64,000 bases of DNA from Bacteroidales bacterium. GTDB lineage: Bacteria > Bacteroidota > Bacteroidia > Bacteroidales > P3. Location: the NCBI GenBank assembly GCA_017522065.1, contig JAFXAD010000035.1:1-64000 (forward strand), given 5' to 3'. Each line of letters begins with the position of its first letter. Positions within the stretch are counted from its first letter, which is position 1. Below are positions 31,950 through 40,862 of the stretch, in pieces. The translations under genes and the position numbers were made by a program. Under the pieces are notes generated by a model. The model was not told the origin of the DNA, did no database searches, and worked only from the letters and a program-made list of their open reading frames with translations.

Positions 31950-34172
31950 CTATACACGTTGGACTTGCTCGACACCGTCGATGGAGCGCAGACGCTCGAT
32001 GAGCATGTCGAGGTCGCTCAAATTATGGACGTAGAGCATGATAAGGCCACGCCCGAGACCCTCTGAGGCCTCGAGCGTGATGGCACGCATATTGAGGTTC
32101 ATATCGTCGCTTATGACTCGTGTTATCTCCTGCAGCAGCCCTTTGCGGTCAATGGCTGTTAGGGTCACGCCTGTAAGGAAGGCAATCTTCTCGCCGGCAC
32201 GCCATCGTGTACGCACAATGCGGTCTTCGTGTGCCGCCATTTCGTGGATTGCATTGGGGCAGTTGGTGCGGTGTACCATGATTTTGCCTTCGGTGACAAT
32301 GCCAATCACGCGGTCGCCTTGGACGGGTTTGCAGCAGGGTGCAGGCTGTGTCTCCAGCCCTTCGTGAGCGGCGTCGATAAGGAATGGCGACGTGGTCGGC
32401 ATCCCCAGATTGTCTAATGGACGCAAGAACATCAGCTGGGGCGTCGACTTGGAAAGGTGAAAACACTGGCGCAGGTCTTCGTCGCTTATCTCTCCTGTGG
32501 CAATGCGGTAGTAGAGGTTTATGTCGCTGTCGCTGTTGAAATAGCGCTTCAGCCTTGCAATACGCTGTGGGTTCAGTTTGAGGTTCTCGCTTTTGAGGAA
32601 GGCCCGAAGCTTCTGCTCGCCTTCTTCACGGCGGTCCTTTTTAATATTGCGTATGAAATCCTTTATGTGTTCGCGTGCCCGTTGGGTCTGTGCGTCGTTC
32701 AGCCATTCCTCGGTAGGTGATGTCTTTTGCGATGTCAGCACCTGCACCTGGTCGCCGCTATGGAGGCGGTAGCCGATAGGGACCACGCGAGCATTCACCT
32801 TGGCACCTATGCAGTGCTCGCCAAGCTCGCTGTGTATGGCGTATGCGAAATCGAGCACAGTGCTGCGTGCGGGCATCTTGATGGTTTCACCCTTTGGGGT
32901 GAAGATGTATATTTCTTTTGTGTATAGGCTCTCTTTGAATTCCTCGACAAGGTCGAGAGCGTTTTTGTTGGGGTCTTCAAGCGATGTCCGTATCTGTTGC
33001 AGCCATTCCTCTACGGGGGTTTGTTTGAGAGGCTCGTCCGGGTGGGCTTCTTTGTAGAGGAAGTGTGCGGCGATACCCTTTTCGGCAATGCGGTCCATGC
33101 GCGTGGTCCGTATCTGCACTTCCACCCAGCGACCAATGGGCGACATTACCGTTGTGTGGAGCGACTCGTATCCGTTGTTCTTTGGATTGCGGATCCAGTC
33201 GCGCAATCTGGATGGCTGTGGCGAAAAAACACCCGTTATGAGTGTGTAGACTTTGAAACATTCTTCGGCCTCTATTTTGCGGGCTTCTTCCAATGGCATC
33301 CCTTCGACTTGCGGAATCTCGAGGATTATGCGCATTGCGTAAAGGTCGAAAATCTCATCGAACGACACGCCCTTGTTCTGCATCTTCTTCCAGCAGGAGT
33401 AAACCGATTTGACACGTGTTTTGATGGTGTATTTGAATCCTCCGTTGTCAAGCATTTCCCGTATGGGCTTCGTGAAGCATTCTTTGAGTTTCAGTTCGGT
33501 TCCCGCTGTGTCGGCAATCTTGCTCGATATCTCGGCATATTTGTCGGGATTGGTATACTGCATTACAAGGTCATCGAGCTCGGTCTTGATGCCGTAGAGT
33601 CCAAGTCTGTGGGCAAGAGGAATGTAGAGGTATTGGGTTTCGGACGAGATGGCCAGTTTCTTGGTGTCTTTCATCGAGCCGAGTGTGCGCATGTTGTGCA
33701 GGCGGTCACAAAGCTTCAGGAAGATGACATAGGCGTCGTCGCACATGGCGAGGAGGATTTTTCGGTAGTTCTCGGCTTGCGATGAGAAATTGTCGTTCTG
33801 CTCGGCAATCATCGAGGCCTTGTCGATTTTGGTCACTCCGTCAACGATTTTTGCCACCCTTTCTCCAAAAATGGCGCGCAAGTCGTCGAGCGTAACATCG
33901 GTATCCTCTACCACGTCGTGCAGTAGGGCACAGATAGCTGCAATGGGTCCTAAGCCGACCTCCTTCACGGCAATGAGTGCAACGGCAAGGGGATGGAAAA
34001 TGTACAGTTCACCCGACTTGCGGCGTGTGTCGGCGTGAGCGTTGCGAGCTATGTTGAATGCTCTGAAGATATTGCTTTCGTCGTTGGAGCTGAGGGGCTG
34101 GTTGGAGCGGCAGGCTTCGATCAATTCCTCATATTTCTGTTCTACAAGTTTTTCTTCCGATATCTCTTCCAT
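31950..34172 (-). CDS. Bifunctional (p)ppGpp synthetase/hydrolase (RelA/SpoT family)
   Basis: 740 residues. The HD hydrolase domain has His60, HDVVEDTD (His85-Asp86) and NMRTLGSMKDTKK; the synthetase domain has RVKSVYSCWKKM, DLYAMRII and GYESLHTTV; then a TGS domain (YIFTPKGETIKMPA), a zinc-finger-like region and a C-terminal ACT domain. Both catalytic halves look intact, so this is a long Rsh enzyme that makes and degrades the alarmone ppGpp in starvation. It is convergent with the Hdr operon and lies downstream of an outer-membrane gene and recA. Confidence 0.95.
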   Translation of the reverse strand: MEEISEEKLVEQKYEELIEACRSNQPLSSNDESNIFRAFNIARNAHADTRRKSGELYIFHPLAVALIAVKEVGLGPIAAICALLHDVVEDTDVTLDDLRAIFGERVAKIVDGVTKIDKASMIAEQNDNFSSQAENYRKILLAMCDDAYVIFLKLCDRLHNMRTLGSMKDTKKLAISSETQYLYIPLAHRLGLYGIKTELDDLVMQYTNPDKYAEISSKIADTAGTELKLKECFTKPIREMLDNGGFKYTIKTRVKSVYSCWKKMQNKGVSFDEIFDLYAMRIILEIPQVEGMPLEEARKIEAEECFKVYTLITGVFSPQPSRLRDWIRNPKNNGYESLHTTVMSPIGRWVEVQIRTTRMDRIAEKGIAAHFLYKEAHPDEPLKQTPVEEWLQQIRTSLEDPNKNALDLVEEFKESLYTKEIYIFTPKGETIKMPARSTVLDFAYAIHSELGEHCIGAKVNARVVPIGYRLHSGDQVQVLTSQKTSPTEEWLNDAQTQRAREHIKDFIRNIKKDRREEGEQKLRAFLKSENLKLNPQRIARLKRYFNSDSDINLYYRIATGEISDEDLRQCFHLSKSTPQLMFLRPLDNLGMPTTSPFLIDAAHEGLETQPAPCCKPVQGDRVIGIVTEGKIMVHRTNCPNAIHEMAAHEDRIVRTRWRAGEKIAFLTGVTLTAIDRKGLLQEITRVISDDMNLNMRAITLEASEGLGRGLIMLYVHNLSDLDMLIERLRSIDGVEQVQRV

Positions 34173-34260
34173 AAAACTTTATTATAATGTGTATAGCCAG
34201 AATCAGTCAGTCACCGTCTATGCGGATTGCTTTTCTTTTCGGCAGACAAAGGTTTTGCAA

Positions 34261-34827
34261 TCAGAATAATACCCATAATCCGCAGATCGACGAAAGGCTA
34301 ATGCTTAACCCTAATGTCAGATACGAGTTGCCGTTCAGAGACACATGGCTTACCGACAAGCTCCACCATGCGAATTGACCTCCATTGGTATAGGCATTGG
34401 CTGCAAAACGTGTGCCGACCTCGAATCCGATACGGCTGTCGATAGGATTGGCATAGGCAACGCCACCATAAAGTTGCCAGTCGAATGCTGACATACGTGG
34501 CAGCGGGCGAACAGCAATACCTCCGGTATATAGCAGATGGCTTCTGTAAGCAGTTGCGCTGAGATAGCCTCCGCACCAATTGTGGACATAGGCAAAGTTG
34601 GCCCCATAACCAGTGGAACCGTACTGCTCAAAACCTAATATGCTCTCAAGGAAAAAGTGGCATAAATCATCATTCCGATTGGAATTGGTTTGCAGTGCCG
34701 TTGACCCGGCACGGACATCGCGCCCGTATGTTATGTCGCTGCTGCCACTGACAATCTCGTTGTCGCTTTGGGCACGGACGGTGTGCAGTGACAGCAGCAA
34801 TATTGTTAATAGTACGATTCTCTTCAC
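34261..34827 (-). CDS. Hypothetical exported barrel-like protein
   Basis: 188 residues with a signal peptide (MKRIVLLTILLLSLHTVRAQ) and Tyr/Gly-rich amphipathic strands (for example YGANFAYVHNWCGGYLSATA). It looks like a small outer-membrane barrel; the C-terminus ends ICGLWVLF. No family is recognised. It lies 57 nt after recA in the same direction and upstream of the RelA/SpoT gene. Confidence 0.6.
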   Translation of the reverse strand: MKRIVLLTILLLSLHTVRAQSDNEIVSGSSDITYGRDVRAGSTALQTNSNRNDDLCHFFLESILGFEQYGSTGYGANFAYVHNWCGGYLSATAYRSHLLYTGGIAVRPLPRMSAFDWQLYGGVAYANPIDSRIGFEVGTRFAANAYTNGGQFAWWSLSVSHVSLNGNSYLTLGLSISLSSICGLWVLF

Positions 34828-34884
34828 TTTTTTTCCCGTGATATTGTGTGGTTACAGGCGAAAGAAAGCACTTCGGCTTTTATG

Positions 34885-35913
34885 TCATTTTTCCGACTGC
34901 TCGTGTAGTGCAAGGCGGATTTGGGATTCCAGTTCCTCGCTGAGTTCCGGATTGTCGCGAAGCAGCGACTTGACACCTTCGCGGCCTTGGGCCAGTTTGC
35001 TCTCGCCATAGCTGAACCACGAACCGCTTTTCTTGATGATTCCGGTCTCGACGCCGAGGTCGACAATCTCGCCTTGTTTGGATATTCCCTCGCCAAACAT
35101 GAGGTCGAATTCGCAGGTGCGGAATGGGGGTGCCACTTTGTTCTTGACAACTTTGACCTTCACGCGGTTGCCGATGTTTTGGTCGCCATCCTTGATGGCT
35201 TGGATTCGACGTATGTCGAGACGTACCGAGGCATAGAATTTCAGTGCGTTGCCGCCGGTGGTTGTCTCGGGGTTGCCAAACATGACACCGATTTTCTCGC
35301 GCAGCTGGTTGATGAAGATGCAGCAGCATCCTGTCTTGCTGATTGTCGAGGTCATCTTGCGCAGGGCTTGTGACATAAGGCGTGCATGGAGTCCTACTTT
35401 CGAGTCTCCCATCTCGCCGTCGATTTCTGCCTTGGGCGTAAGTGCGGCGACAGAGTCGATGACGATGATGTCGATGGCACCAGAACGAATCAGATTGTCT
35501 GCGATTTCGAGGGCCTGTTCGCCATTGTCGGGTTGCGATACAAGAAGGTTGTCGATGTCGACTCCGAGTTTGCGGGCATAGACGGGGTCGAAGGCATGTT
35601 CGGCATCGATGAAAGCTGCTATGCCGCCTTTTTTCTGGCTCTCGGCAATGGCATGGATGGCCAAGGTGGTCTTACCTGACGATTCAGGACCGTAGATCTC
35701 GATAATGCGCCCTTTGGGGAAGCCGCCAATACCAAGTGCATTGTCAAGACTTATTGATCCCGTGGATATGGCTTCAAAAGTCTCGTCGGGACGGTCTCCA
35801 AGTTTCATAATCGAGCCTTTACCGTAGTTTTTTTCGATCTTGTCGAGGGTGCTCTGCAAAATTTTCAGTTTCTCCAATTTTGATGCATCGGCATCGTTGA
35901 CTTCTTTTGCCAT
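34885..35913 (-). CDS. recA: Recombinase RecA
   Basis: 342 residues from the ATG at 35913 (an in-frame TTG at 35922 would add three). Walker [14 protein letters not shown], the Walker B-type VIDSVAAL, the filament core [16 protein letters not shown] and the loop [10 protein letters not shown] identify RecA. It forms filaments on single-stranded DNA for recombination and triggers SOS. Between it and the divergent aspartate aminotransferase is an AT-rich 146-bp control region. No LexA-type palindrome was recognised. Confidence 0.97.
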   Translation of the reverse strand: MAKEVNDADASKLEKLKILQSTLDKIEKNYGKGSIMKLGDRPDETFEAISTGSISLDNALGIGGFPKGRIIEIYGPESSGKTTLAIHAIAESQKKGGIAAFIDAEHAFDPVYARKLGVDIDNLLVSQPDNGEQALEIADNLIRSGAIDIIVIDSVAALTPKAEIDGEMGDSKVGLHARLMSQALRKMTSTISKTGCCCIFINQLREKIGVMFGNPETTTGGNALKFYASVRLDIRRIQAIKDGDQNIGNRVKVKVVKNKVAPPFRTCEFDLMFGEGISKQGEIVDLGVETGIIKKSGSWFSYGESKLAQGREGVKSLLRDNPELSEELESQIRLALHEQSEK

Positions 35914-35969
35914 GATATTCAAATGTTTATTTTGTAATTATTATTTAATGTCTTTATATTATACAAACT

Positions 35970-35978
35970 ACAAATTTA
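35970..35978 (-). promoter_or_regulatory. -7 promoter element of recA
   Basis: TAAATTTGT on the minus strand matches TAnnTTTGY, 57 nt before the start codon; the -33 element is not clear. Confidence 0.5.
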
Positions 35979-36001
35979 CAATTTTTTTTTAAATATCATA
36001 T

Positions 36002-36036
36002 TTTGATTTCATATTAAAAAAAAAATGTAATTTTGC
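36002..36036 (+). promoter_or_regulatory. Promoter of the aspartate aminotransferase gene
   Basis: TTTG (36002-36005), a 22-nt spacer and TAATTTTGC (36028-36036) fit the consensus; the gene starts 24 nt further on. Confidence 0.6.
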
Positions 36037-36059
36037 AAATTCATTCAAATACTTAAAAT

Positions 36060-37262
36060 ATGGAAATACTTTCTCAAAGAATCCTCAATATGGCCGAGTC
36101 GGAGACTTTGGCTATGACTGCAAAAGCACGCGAGTTGAAAGCTCAGGGCAAGGACGTTATCAGTCTTAGTATCGGCGAGCCCGACTTCAATACTCCGGAA
36201 GTTGTGAAGGAAGCGGCTAAAAAGGCTATAGATGACAACTTTACACACTATCCTCCTGTGCCTGGCTATCCAGATTTACGTGAGGCTGTTTGCACCAAAT
36301 TCAAACGTGACAACGGCTTGGAGTTCAAACCTGAGCAAATCGTTGTTTCGACTGGCGCAAAACAAAGCCTTTTCCAAGTGGTTCAGTGTCTTATCAACCC
36401 CGGCGACGAAGTTATAATTCCAACACCCTTCTGGGTCTCGTACAAGGAGTTCGTCCGTCTGGCCGAAGGAAAGTGCGTGTTTGTCAAGACAAAACTCGAG
36501 AATGACTTCAAGGTGACTCCGGAGCAACTCGAGGCTGCCATTACACCGCGTACCAAACTCATCATGTTCTCGTCGCCCTCCAATCCTACTGGAATGCTCT
36601 ACACCAAAGAGGAACTTCGCGGTATTGCCGAAGTCGTGGCACGTCACGAAAACCTTTTCGTCATGGCCGACGAGATTTATGAGCACATCAATTTTGTGGG
36701 CAAACATGAGTCAATTGCGCAGTTCCCCGAGGTGCGCGACCGTGTCATCACCGTCAATGGCGTTGCAAAAGGGTTTGCCATGACCGGATGGCGTATCGGT
36801 TTCATCGCCGCTCCTACGGTTATTGCCAAGGCTGCCAATAAATTGCAGGGTCAGGTGACCAGTGCCACTTGTTCCATCGCTCAGAAAGCCACCGTGTGCG
36901 CAATGCTTATGGATCCTAAGACCAGCGACGACATCATCAATATGCGCAATATCTTCCAGAAGCGCCGCGACTTGGTATACAAGCTTCTGTGTGAAATTCC
37001 GGGCCTCAAGGTCCGTCTGCCGCAGGGTGCGTTCTACTTCTTCCCCGATGTCAGTTCCTATTATGGTAAAGAGTTCAACGGTAAGAAGATTGAGAACTCG
37101 ACGGATATGGCTTTCTATCTCCTCAACGAGGCTAACGTGGCCACCGTTATGGGTAGCGCCTTCGGCGACGACAGCTGCATCCGTCTCAGCTACGCCACCA
37201 GCGAGGACCTTCTGGTCGAAGCAATCCGCCGCATCAAGGAGGCTCTGTCAAAACTGAAATAG
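36060..37262 (+). CDS. aspC: Class I aspartate aminotransferase (PLP)
   Basis: 400 residues. The PLP lysine is Lys237 in GVAKGFAMTGWRIG, with SLSIGEPDFNTPEVV, the SSPSNPTGMLY loop and IRLSYATS (C-terminal Arg for the substrate carboxylate). This is the bacterial type I-gamma aminotransferase that moves amino groups between aspartate and 2-oxoglutarate. Closely related aromatic or alanine aminotransferases cannot be excluded by sequence alone. It is divergent from recA and ends at a hairpin. Confidence 0.92.
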   Translation: MEILSQRILNMAESETLAMTAKARELKAQGKDVISLSIGEPDFNTPEVVKEAAKKAIDDNFTHYPPVPGYPDLREAVCTKFKRDNGLEFKPEQIVVSTGAKQSLFQVVQCLINPGDEVIIPTPFWVSYKEFVRLAEGKCVFVKTKLENDFKVTPEQLEAAITPRTKLIMFSSPSNPTGMLYTKEELRGIAEVVARHENLFVMADEIYEHINFVGKHESIAQFPEVRDRVITVNGVAKGFAMTGWRIGFIAAPTVIAKAANKLQGQVTSATCSIAQKATVCAMLMDPKTSDDIINMRNIFQKRRDLVYKLLCEIPGLKVRLPQGAFYFFPDVSSYYGKEFNGKKIENSTDMAFYLLNEANVATVMGSAFGDDSCIRLSYATSEDLLVEAIRRIKEALSKLK

Positions 37263-37286
37263 TCCACTCAAAAGGCTATAATATAA

Positions 37287-37320
37287 GCAAGCGGTGCAAC
37301 ATTCGTTGCACCGCTTGTTG
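37287..37320 (+). terminator. Hairpin terminator after aspC
   Basis: A 13-bp perfect stem (CAAGCGGTGCAAC and its complement, loop ATTC at 37301-37304). The following sequence is only TTGTATAT, so termination may be partial. A second smaller hairpin (GAAGAGG/CCTCTTC, 37330-37359) lies just beyond. Confidence 0.65.
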
Positions 37321-37469
37321 TATATATAAGAAGAGGCTCCGCTTTCGCGAAACCTCTTCACCGAACAACATTAATTAATCTGTAGCTGTATTGAATTCTT
37401 TGGATTGTGCAGTCTTTCTGTTGAATGAAAATCAGATTTCAGATGTGCCGTAATTGCTTTTTTGTCAGT

Positions 37470-38567
37470 TTAGTCGGCTTCGTATATCAGTAACTCGCCA
37501 TCTACGTAGAGGAAAAGCATCGGGTCTTTGTCTCTTTTCTTGAAAATCCAGCATCCCCCGTTTTCACGGTCAATCTCGGTCTTGATGTATTTTCTGCTGA
37601 TTTCCTGTTCGGCCAGAAGTTTGTCGTTATTGTCAAAGACTTGCAGGTAAGTGTTTCCGTCCACATCGTTGACGATGGCGTACATCAAATCTCCGCTCAC
37701 GACGTAGCTCACCAGGTCTACGTTATATGTGTCGTGGACATATTTGTGAACCACTACGACATCGGTCACATGATAGTCATACCAGTATGAGTTGCAGTAT
37801 ACCCAGAATCCAGGCCAGAAGATAGGACGTGGAGGAAGCGGATGCCAGTATATGGGGTGCATGTGGATCATGTGATGATGATATGGATGGTGGAAATAGG
37901 GTGCGGGATGCATCGGACGGTGCGAGGGAGGCATTTGGCCGGGGTGTCCCGGACGTGCGTAGCTGTGGCCAGGATGGTGCTGCGGATTGACTGTACCGCG
38001 GCCGCTGCGGTTGTTGACACTTCCGTTCTGGACAGTGCCTCCGTTGCGGTCTCCGCGTCTGCCACCGTTGTCAATATTGCCAGCCGAGCGACTGCTTTGT
38101 ATTGAACGGTTGTTCTGCTCTGGACGTGATTGTATACGACCACTGCGGCTCGAAGGTGCTGTGCTTGTAGGACGGCCTACTGACGAACGTGAACCATTCT
38201 GATAGTTGCTGTGGCTGTTTCCGCGCGATTCGCTTCTAACAGAGTTGCCTCGGTTGGGAGTTGTCCCGCGGTAGTTGACTGAACCGCTGCGGTTTGAACT
38301 GCTGCTGGGCCTTGAATACGAGCTGCTGCTCCTGTTAGAAGAACTTGAGTACGAACTTCCGCGACTGCTCGATGAGCCGGAATAGGAGCCGCGACTGCTC
38401 GATGAATAACTGTGGCTGCCACCGCTTGAACGTGAACTCGACGATGAAGACGAGTGGCTTCCTCCGCGTGATCCGCTGCCACCGCCACCACGTCCCTGTG
38501 CCATGGCTGGAGTAATGCTTAGGATGGTCCCAAGTGCAATAACTGCTATCAATCTATTGGTTTTCAT
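37470..38567 (-). CDS. Secreted Ser/Arg/Gly- and His-rich protein of unknown function
   Basis: 365 residues. A signal peptide (1-23, ending AMAQ) is followed by a long Ser/Gly/Arg/Tyr tract (about 25-130), a second low-complexity zone with Asn/Arg/Ser (about 130-190) and a His/Pro-rich segment around 195-245 with repeated HPGHS, HHPYHHH and MHPIYWHPLP patterns. The last 110 residues are a folded-looking domain (VVVHKYVHDTYNVDLVSY). The His-rich part could bind metal; the basic Ser-rich part may bind cell wall, DNA or polysaccharide. No family is recognised. It has its own promoter. Confidence 0.75.
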   Translation of the reverse strand: MKTNRLIAVIALGTILSITPAMAQGRGGGGSGSRGGSHSSSSSSSRSSGGSHSYSSSSRGSYSGSSSSRGSSYSSSSNRSSSSYSRPSSSSNRSGSVNYRGTTPNRGNSVRSESRGNSHSNYQNGSRSSVGRPTSTAPSSRSGRIQSRPEQNNRSIQSSRSAGNIDNGGRRGDRNGGTVQNGSVNNRSGRGTVNPQHHPGHSYARPGHPGQMPPSHRPMHPAPYFHHPYHHHMIHMHPIYWHPLPPRPIFWPGFWVYCNSYWYDYHVTDVVVVHKYVHDTYNVDLVSYVVSGDLMYAIVNDVDGNTYLQVFDNNDKLLAEQEISRKYIKTEIDRENGGCWIFKKRDKDPMLFLYVDGELLIYEAD

Positions 38568-38610
38568 AATGTATCCTTTCTTTTCGGGTTCTTTTGTCTT
38601 TTTTCACGAT

Positions 38611-38619
38611 GCAAAAGTA
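38611..38619 (-). promoter_or_regulatory. -7 promoter element of the Ser/His-rich protein gene
   Basis: TACTTTTGC on the minus strand, 44 nt before the start codon. The -33 element is not clear. Confidence 0.55.
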
Positions 38620-38741
38620 CTACCACATTTGCAAGTAAAACCCTAAAGTTTCTCCTATTTTTCCAGAATTTTGTGGGAAAAACCGAGAATGGGATATACT
38701 ATCTTGAAAAACAGTAGAATGATAAAGTTGGATTGGGCGAC

Positions 38742-39233
38742 TTATTCTGTCAAATTATCCGAATTATTGTCAGAATTCTCTTGTTGTTCTGTCGCCTTAT
38801 TGAATACTCCAAGATTGCGGAGCGCTATATAATAGTACACGACAAAAAGCAAAGTGAACATTACCGATCCGAGTGATAATGCTCCACGGCCCAGAAAGAG
38901 GACTGTTATCAAGAGTACAAGCAGTTGCGCTAATGTATAGAGGTGGAAACCGCTTTTGCGTAGCCGCCACATGAATAATACTCCAATGAAGGAGAGACAG
39001 TACAGTATTGCTCCGCAAAAGAAGAAAGAACGCGGGGTCTCAAGGATTTGTTCGAAGTATACTGTCATCTCGCTTGGGAGAGTCAGGGAACCTGAATAGT
39101 ATGTGGACTTCATCAGCGGATGCACGAGACCTGTCAGCATATAGCTGATGAAGTCATATCCCGAGCCTATGAAACTTAGAATAAGGACGATATGCAAACT
39201 GCGCAAACGCATTTTGTATTCAGGAGATTCCAT
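38742..39233 (-). CDS. Small four-helix membrane protein
   Basis: 163 residues with four predicted membrane helices: near 10-30, 70-90 (FFFCGAILYCLSFIGVLFMW), 97-113 and 118-137, then an acidic and Asn-rich tail. No family is recognised. It is 24 nt after pyrF and last in the amidase/ATPase/pyrF group, so probably co-transcribed. Confidence 0.7.
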   Translation of the reverse strand: MESPEYKMRLRSLHIVLILSFIGSGYDFISYMLTGLVHPLMKSTYYSGSLTLPSEMTVYFEQILETPRSFFFCGAILYCLSFIGVLFMWRLRKSGFHLYTLAQLLVLLITVLFLGRGALSLGSVMFTLLFVVYYYIALRNLGVFNKATEQQENSDNNSDNLTE

Positions 39234-39257
39234 TGTCGCAGTGGCTTGATACTATGT

Positions 39258-40094
39258 TTAGAATATTTTTTTGAGTTCTTCAGCCATCTGGAGTTGCAGT
39301 TTCTGTGCCTCTTCGGCGGCGCGCTGTGCAAAATCCTCACCATTCGAGGCGTAAATAATTCCTCTTGATGAGTTTACGAGTAGTCCGCAGTCTTTGTTCA
39401 GTCCATACTTGCATACTTCTGCAAGGCTTCCTCCCTGTGCACCTACACCGGGAACAAGGAGGAAACTGTTTGGCACTATGTTTCTTACCGTGGTCAGCAT
39501 GTTTGCTTTAGTGGCTCCGACAACGTACATCATATTGTCGGGCGTACCCCACTGTTGCGATTTCTGCAGCACTTTCTCGAAGAGGTTACAATCGTCGTAT
39601 TCAGTCTTTATGAACTGGAAGTCGAAGGCTCCTTTATTTGATGTAAGTGCCAGCAGGATAACCCATTTGCCGTCGTAGACAGTGAAGGGTGTGACGGAAT
39701 CCTCACCCATATAGGGGGCGATAGTCATCGAGTCGAAGTTGAAATCGCCTGCGGGGTCGAGGAACGCTTTGGCATACTGCTGCGAGGTGTTGCCGATATC
39801 GCCACGCTTGGCGTCGGCGATGGTGAAGACTTTGTCGTCAAGACCGTTAAGATAGTCCATGGTCTTTTTGAGTTGAACAAGACCTTCGATACCGGCAGCT
39901 TCATAGAATGCCAGATTAGGTTTGTATGCCACAGCGTAGGGCAATGTGGCGTCAATTATGGCTTTGTTGAATTTGAAGATTGCATCAGTCTCGCCCTGAA
40001 GGTGCTGAGGCATTTTTTTTATGTCGGTGTCCAGTCCTACGCAGAGGAATGATTTTTTAGTGCGTATAGTGTCTATGAGTTGCTGGCGATTCAT
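39258..40094 (-). CDS. pyrF: Orotidine 5'-phosphate decarboxylase
   Basis: 278 residues of the long (type 2) form. [12 protein letters not shown] gives the first phosphate loop, [20 protein letters not shown] contains the catalytic Lys-Asp array (DAKRGD), and [11 protein letters not shown] is near the C-terminus. It decarboxylates OMP to UMP, the last step of pyrimidine synthesis. It lies 31 nt after the GldA-like ATPase. Confidence 0.96.
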   Translation of the reverse strand: MNRQQLIDTIRTKKSFLCVGLDTDIKKMPQHLQGETDAIFKFNKAIIDATLPYAVAYKPNLAFYEAAGIEGLVQLKKTMDYLNGLDDKVFTIADAKRGDIGNTSQQYAKAFLDPAGDFNFDSMTIAPYMGEDSVTPFTVYDGKWVILLALTSNKGAFDFQFIKTEYDDCNLFEKVLQKSQQWGTPDNMMYVVGATKANMLTTVRNIVPNSFLLVPGVGAQGGSLAEVCKYGLNKDCGLLVNSSRGIIYASNGEDFAQRAAEEAQKLQLQMAEELKKIF

Positions 40095-40125
40095 GATATT
40101 AGGTTTATTTTGTGTGTTTTATTAT

Positions 40126-40860
40126 TCAGTCTTTTGTCAGTTTGTGGAATATTTGTTCCAGATTGTCGTGTCCGCTATGTTTCAGTTCTGCGAGGCTGCC
40201 GTCGGCCACGGTTTTGCCGTGGTTGATGATGATGGCGCGCGAGCACATGGCTTCAACTTCCTGCATGATGTGTGTCGACAAAAGCACTATCTTGCTTTTA
40301 CCGGCGGTGCATATCACTTTGCGTATTTCCTCGAGTTGGTTTGGGTCGAGGCCCGTTGTTGGCTCGTCAAGTATCAGCACTTCAGGGTCGTGAATCATCG
40401 CCTGGGCCAAACCTACTCGTTGGCGGTATCCTTTCGACAGAGCGCCTATTTTTTTCCCTAATTCTGGTGTCAATCCCGTCAACTCTATCATTTCGTCGAC
40501 TCGTTGGCGACTGTTTTTTAGTTTGTAGATATCGGCGGTAAAACGTAGGAATTCCGGGATATACATGTCTGTATAGAGAGGGTTGTGCTCAGGCAAGTAG
40601 CCTATGCATCGGCATACTTCGTTGGGTTCTTCCAAGATGCTGTGGTTGCATACCTTCACTTCGCCTTTTGATGGCGGAATGAAGCAGGTGATGATTTTCA
40701 TCAGGGTTGATTTCCCTGCGCCATTGGGTCCGAGCAGGCCTACGATTTCTCCTGGTTTGACGCTGAAGGATACGTCGTCGAGAGCGTGTTGGGTTCCGTA
40801 CAGTTTTGTTATGTTTTTTACTTCGAGCACGATGTTATGTGGCTTGATTTGATGGTCCAA
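40126..40860 (-). CDS. ABC transporter ATPase, GldA-like
   Basis: 244 residues from a TTG (or about 234 from the GTG at 40830, which fits the family better). Walker A GLLGPNGAGKST, the signature LSKGYRQRVGLAQ and Walker B LILDEPTTGLD are present. The LSKGYRQR signature is typical of the GldA/NatA group; in Flavobacteria GldA works with GldF and GldG in gliding and T9SS-related transport. No permease is adjacent here, so the partner must be elsewhere. It is only 2 nt after the amidase stop. Confidence 0.88.
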   Translation of the reverse strand: MDHQIKPHNIVLEVKNITKLYGTQHALDDVSFSVKPGEIVGLLGPNGAGKSTLMKIITCFIPPSKGEVKVCNHSILEEPNEVCRCIGYLPEHNPLYTDMYIPEFLRFTADIYKLKNSRQRVDEMIELTGLTPELGKKIGALSKGYRQRVGLAQAMIHDPEVLILDEPTTGLDPNQLEEIRKVICTAGKSKIVLLSTHIMQEVEAMCSRAIIINHGKTVADGSLAELKHSGHDNLEQIFHKLTKD

Positions 40861-40862
40861 TG

